A stretch of DNA of 64,000 nucleotides from CAZJGG01 sp964545475 (GTDB taxonomy: Bacteria; Bacillota; Clostridia; Lachnospirales; JAISER01). A program made the translations under genes and the position numbers. Where the stretch lies: NCBI GenBank assembly GCA_964545475.1, contig CAZJGG010000002.1, forward strand, positions 1 to 64,000. Reading direction: 5' to 3'. This document shows positions 60,695 through 64,000 of the stretch, in pieces; position 1 is the first letter of the stretch, and the number at the start of each line of letters is the position of its first letter. The notes under the pieces were generated by a model. The model searched no databases and was not told the origin of the DNA. It saw nothing but the letters and a program-made list of their open reading frames with translations.

Positions 60695-62920
60695 TTATCG
60701 TTCAATAAGTTCTATGGCAATTTTAGCGTCTCTGTTGGAATATGCCTTAAGCTGCTCCGATTGAATATTTATTTCACTTTTAACATCAGCAGTATTGTTC
60801 ATTATTTGCTCTGCAATATCTATTACTTCCTTTTTGTCTAAATTAAAGCAGTTGACATATGTTTCCTGTTTTATATAATTCATAAAAGATTTAATTTTAG
60901 GGTCGTAAACTATGCCAATAATAGGAACGTTCATGCTAACGGCATAAATAAGGGTATGAAGCCTCATAGCAATAACAAGCTGTGTAATACCAATAAGCGC
61001 CATTATTTCCTGTGCATTATATTCTTGGGACAAAACAATCGATTTTACGGATAACCTTTCACTTACTTCTTTAGATATAATTGCATCGTATGGCTGCTGC
61101 ATAGGAATAAACAAAGGTATCAAATCGTATTTTAAGCAAATTTCATTAATAATATCAGCCATTTTCTGAACAAAATTAATATCGTTATATTTCCACTGCC
61201 TTATTGAAACGGATAAATATTTGCCGTTTTTATCTATTTTTTCTTTTTTAAATATATCTTCAAGAGCGTCCGTTTCAATGGGTTTTAAGGAAAACGTTGG
61301 GTCAGAAGTAAATAGAACCTCTTTGTTTGTAACGCCTAGCTTTTTAAGCTCATTTATGGACTCTGTTTCTCTAAGGGTAATAAAATCGCAAATTTGCAAT
61401 GCACTTTTCGCAATGCCTATATTATGTTTTTTTATTATCGGACCTATGCCGTTTGCGTAAAGCATTACTTTTAAACCCAGTTTTTTTGCAAAATGCATAA
61501 GCGTTGTATAATAAAATAAAGATTGGGTGCTAGTAATGTCTTGAATAAGGCTGCCCCCACCGTTTAAAAAAAGCCTGCTCATTTTCAAATGCTTACGGAT
61601 TGCAAGCAGGTTTGAGCGGTTTATTGCATAAACATTGTGCCTTTGGCTTGTTTCCTTAGGGTTTTTAGACAAAACTGCTATTGAAATATCCGGCTTTTCT
61701 TGCCGCAGGCTTTCTATAATTGCTTTTAAAAGGGCATCATCTCCGCTGTTTTTAAAGCCGTAATACCCGGATAACATTACATCGAAACATTTATTTGCTT
61801 CTTTCGTACGTTTAATTATATCGGTATAAATCTCCAAATGCCTTAGCTTCATACTTTCTTTTGAAAAGTTTGAACGAGCAAAAATATTAAGATTATCTCC
61901 TAATTTTTTGGCAAAAATTTTATTTTCAAGCAGTACTTCTATTTTCTCTGCCATTTGTTCAAAGTTTGCAGGCTCAACTAAAAGCCCTGTTTCTCCGTCT
62001 TTTATTAAGTCGGGTATGCCACCAACAGCAGTTGAAACCGTGGGTTTGCTCATTTTTGCCCCTTCAAGCAAAACATAAGGAAAAGACTCACTGTAAGAGG
62101 ATAAAACATTTATGTCTATACAGTTTACAAAACTGAAAATATCGTTAATAAAACCTAAAAATACAAAATGTTCAGAAACTTTTGCGGCTTTGATCATGTT
62201 TTGAAGATTATTCTGCTCCGGTCCTTCCCCTGCGAGAAGAAAAATTACATCTTTTCGCTTTTTTATAATATTTATAGCTGCCTTTATAAATATTTCATGA
62301 CCTTTCACTTTGTCAAAACGGCCGATAATTCCTATTATGGTTTTGCCTTCATGGTTTACGCCGTGAAGCTGTAAAAATTGTTCCTTAGGCGTAAATTCTA
62401 TTTCCATTTCAAAATCAATAGAGTTATAAACGGTATAAATACGATCCTTATCAAAATCTCGTTCGCTAAGCATGTCTTTAAACTGGTTAGAAACAGCAAT
62501 GTAATAATCCAGAAACCGTAATGCCCAAGAGTTTAATTCGGTAAACACCATTTTTTTGTATAAACTGTCAGTAAAGTCCATTCTATAGTCGCTGTGAACG
62601 GTGGTGATCATAGGTATTTTAATAAACGGACGAAGGAGTACCGCAATAAAATTTGCCCTTGCCCCATGGGCATGGATTAAATGGTATCTTTCCTGTCTAA
62701 TGTGGGTTATAAGCTTTTCAATAATTGTCAAATCGTTTCTGTAACGCTGCTTTATAAGCATAGAGGGTATATCTGTATCTTTTATTTCCTGATAAAAAAC
62801 TCCCTCCATAAAGCAAATAACTCTTATAAATATATCTTCCTGTAAAGCGGATAAAAGAGTAAAAACATGAGTTTTCGCCCCACCTTTGTCTCCGCCGGAT
62901 ATTAAATGTAGAACTTTCAA
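60695..62920 (-). CDS. csaB: Glycosyltransferase-polysaccharide pyruvyl transferase fusion (CsaB type)
   Basis: The 741-residue protein combines two enzymes. Residues 1 to about 370 are a GT4 glycosyltransferase (G-G-D-K-G-G-A-K-T-H-V, then I-G-I-I-G-R-F-D-K-V-K-G-H-E and E-G-A-K-M-S-K-P-T-V-S-T-A-V-G-G). Residues about 378-741 are a CsaB pyruvyl transferase (S-G-Y-Y-G-F-K-N-S-G-D-D-A-L-L, then N-G-G-G-S-L-I-Q-D and I-A-M-R-L-H-T-L-I-Y). CsaB adds ketal pyruvate to secondary cell-wall polymer, the ligand of SLH domains. The fusion suggests that the sugar backbone and its pyruvylation are made by one polypeptide. No SLH protein is in the window. It lies 36 bases after the thioesterase gene. 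Confidence 0.85.
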   Translation of the reverse strand: MKVLHLISGGDKGGAKTHVFTLLSALQEDIFIRVICFMEGVFYQEIKDTDIPSMLIKQRYRNDLTIIEKLITHIRQERYHLIHAHGARANFIAVLLRPFIKIPMITTVHSDYRMDFTDSLYKKMVFTELNSWALRFLDYYIAVSNQFKDMLSERDFDKDRIYTVYNSIDFEMEIEFTPKEQFLQLHGVNHEGKTIIGIIGRFDKVKGHEIFIKAAINIIKKRKDVIFLLAGEGPEQNNLQNMIKAAKVSEHFVFLGFINDIFSFVNCIDINVLSSYSESFPYVLLEGAKMSKPTVSTAVGGIPDLIKDGETGLLVEPANFEQMAEKIEVLLENKIFAKKLGDNLNIFARSNFSKESMKLRHLEIYTDIIKRTKEANKCFDVMLSGYYGFKNSGDDALLKAIIESLRQEKPDISIAVLSKNPKETSQRHNVYAINRSNLLAIRKHLKMSRLFLNGGGSLIQDITSTQSLFYYTTLMHFAKKLGLKVMLYANGIGPIIKKHNIGIAKSALQICDFITLRETESINELKKLGVTNKEVLFTSDPTFSLKPIETDALEDIFKKEKIDKNGKYLSVSIRQWKYNDINFVQKMADIINEICLKYDLIPLFIPMQQPYDAIISKEVSERLSVKSIVLSQEYNAQEIMALIGITQLVIAMRLHTLIYAVSMNVPIIGIVYDPKIKSFMNYIKQETYVNCFNLDKKEVIDIAEQIMNNTADVKSEINIQSEQLKAYSNRDAKIAIELIER

Positions 62921-62956
62921 AAAAACACCTCTTAAGCTGTTCCGAAATTTAAGTAA

Positions 62957-63694
62957 TCAGTTACTACTTAAAAAAACTTCGCATAGCAGCTGTTTCTCTT
63001 CTGTAATATTAAATATTTTAACTAAGTATTCAAGTTTCCCTACGGAAAATGTTTGTACCAGAACATTTTGACCCCGAGTACATTCTTTTTTATAGGCACA
63101 CTTCATGCTTGTAATAACAGATTTATCGTAAACATCGTCAGGGATTCCGTTAATTGCCCATTCTAAATATGTTATGTTATTAACGTGCAGATTTTTATCC
63201 ATATCCCGTCTCGTTGTAATAAACGTATATTCATCTAAAAGAGTTTCAAACTCAAAGCTACTTATTTTATAATCTTTTTCAAGCCTTGACGGGCGCAGTT
63301 CTCCATATTCTTTAAAAAACCTGTCTTCAAGTTTAATTGGCCTGCGGCGCACAAGGTCTGAATAAACCCAGGCGGAATTAACTAAAGCTAATAATTCGCC
63401 TTGATTATTTATTACCTCAAAGCTTCTTTCTGCTAAAATTCCTTTAAAAAAAGTCGGCCATGTGTTTATTGTAAATTCCTCGTTCCAAAGAGGATATTTT
63501 AATATTTTAACTTGCCAGTTTGTAAGCAAAAAGCCTACCATATTATCCGAAAACCATTTCATTGGGCGAGATGTTGTTTCTGTATGCATTAAAGAAGCTT
63601 CTAATATGCATTCTACAAGGCTTGGCATAGTAGCCTGCATATCAAGCCTTGCCCCTCTGAAAGGAATTTTGTTTTTACAAGAAAAATAGTCCAT
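62957..63694 (-). CDS. Acyl-ACP thioesterase
   Basis: A 245-residue hotdog-fold thioesterase of the acyl-ACP (FatA/B-like) family, which releases fatty acids from acyl carrier protein. N-W-Q-V-K-I-L-K-Y-P near residue 60, L-A-L-V-N-S-A-W-V-Y near 105 and D-M-D-K-N-L-H-V-N-N-I-T-Y-L-E-W near 172 are family motifs; Asn and His in the last are part of the catalytic network. A GTG at 63703 is in frame, but AGAGGTGG lies before the ATG at 63694. It is the first gene of the leftward unit with the csaB fusion and chemoreceptor. Confidence 0.85.
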   Translation of the reverse strand: MDYFSCKNKIPFRGARLDMQATMPSLVECILEASLMHTETTSRPMKWFSDNMVGFLLTNWQVKILKYPLWNEEFTINTWPTFFKGILAERSFEVINNQGELLALVNSAWVYSDLVRRRPIKLEDRFFKEYGELRPSRLEKDYKISSFEFETLLDEYTFITTRRDMDKNLHVNNITYLEWAINGIPDDVYDKSVITSMKCAYKKECTRGQNVLVQTFSVGKLEYLVKIFNITEEKQLLCEVFLSSN

Positions 63695-63943
63695 TTTACC
63701 CACCTCTATTTAAAATTAAGGTAAATTAATACAAAAATAATATATCAGAATTTTATATCTAAAACAAGTAAATTTATGCAAACACATTGTTTTTTTCAAA
63801 CATTGACTAGTTGATTTTGGTGGAATGGGGCTGTATAATGTTATTAAGTTAGAATGATTTATATATGGAATTAGATTTATGGCTTGTCGCCAACCAGCTA
63901 AGCGTTCATTGTGTTCTTTTGGCGTAATAATTGAAAATTCTTA

Positions 63944-64000
63944 TTAGGAATACATCTCTTTTGCTTCTTTTATTGCCTTAACGCAGCTTTTGAGAAATGA
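63944..64000 (-). CDS. Possible partial gene running off the window end
   Basis: On the minus strand, 18 codons are open to the window edge and end in a stop at 63944-63946. The deduced tail (SFLKSCVKAIKEAKEMYS) has an amphipathic helical pattern as in a protein C-terminus. The piece is too short for any assignment; bases 63704-63943 contain no other gene-like feature. Confidence 0.3.
   Translation of the reverse strand, partial: SFLKSCVKAIKEAKEMYS

Overview
The window reads as a chromosomal segment of a low-GC, Gram-positive, endospore-forming anaerobe of the class Clostridia (a Lachnospirales/Anaerotignum-like lineage is my guess, not shown). Sporulation genes of the ytvI, yyaC and ylbJ types, a sepF/ylmH/yggT division cluster, single-membrane lipoproteins, strong AGGAGG-type ribosome sites and TTGACA-17-TATAAT promoters all point there. 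A CsaB-type pyruvyl transferase suggests an S-layer attached to pyruvylated wall polymer, and a chemoreceptor suggests motility.

Layout. 1-3001: repeats, an Asn/Thr-rich repetitive lipoprotein and a secreted protein with a copper-amine-oxidase-N-like fold. 3003-4641 (minus): ytvI- and yyaC-type genes. 4908-6978: a membrane LysM protein with a degenerate JAMM/MPN domain, followed by a sensorless histidine kinase. 7143-16424: a GntR regulator, a complete oligopeptide-type ABC importer and three enzymes (amidohydrolase, creatininase-family, class III aminotransferase), probably an uptake and breakdown pathway for an unidentified amide or amino compound. 16638-28538: arginine supply, with argG-argH leftward and argC-J-B-D-carA-carB rightward. 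argF is absent from the window, and the CarA homologue has lost the glutaminase catalytic residues. 28779-33651: a PucR regulator, NCS1 permease, NicX/M29-like metalloenzyme and leaderless binding protein, perhaps for an N-heterocycle.

34132-39637 (minus): asnS, ylmH, yggT, sepF, yggS and a HlyD-like gene. 39928-41124: ylbJ. 41121-46830 (minus): a coiled-coil gene, coaD, rsmD, recG, a fakA/yloV-like gene and an Asp23 gene. Then glgA (minus), pepF (plus), a desulforedoxin-like protein under PerR/Fur-like boxes (minus), greA-lysS, cdd-pdp, an alpha/beta hydrolase and a DUF1963 gene (plus). 56964-63694 (minus) holds murA, a chemoreceptor, a glycosyltransferase-CsaB fusion and an acyl-ACP thioesterase.

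Three families of small dispersed repeats run through the intergenic spaces. One is a 158-160 bp TA-flanked MITE (three copies). One is a 149-166 bp MITE (two copies). One is a 66 bp element that can fold as a closed three-arm cloverleaf (four full copies and one partial). No transposase, tRNA, rRNA, CRISPR array or phage gene is visible.

The strongest leads are the glutaminase-dead CarA beside a full CarB, the pseudo-JAMM/LysM transmembrane protein paired with a kinase, the repetitive basic lipoprotein, and the cloverleaf element with compensatory stem changes. All assignments come from reading the sequence; no database search was run.
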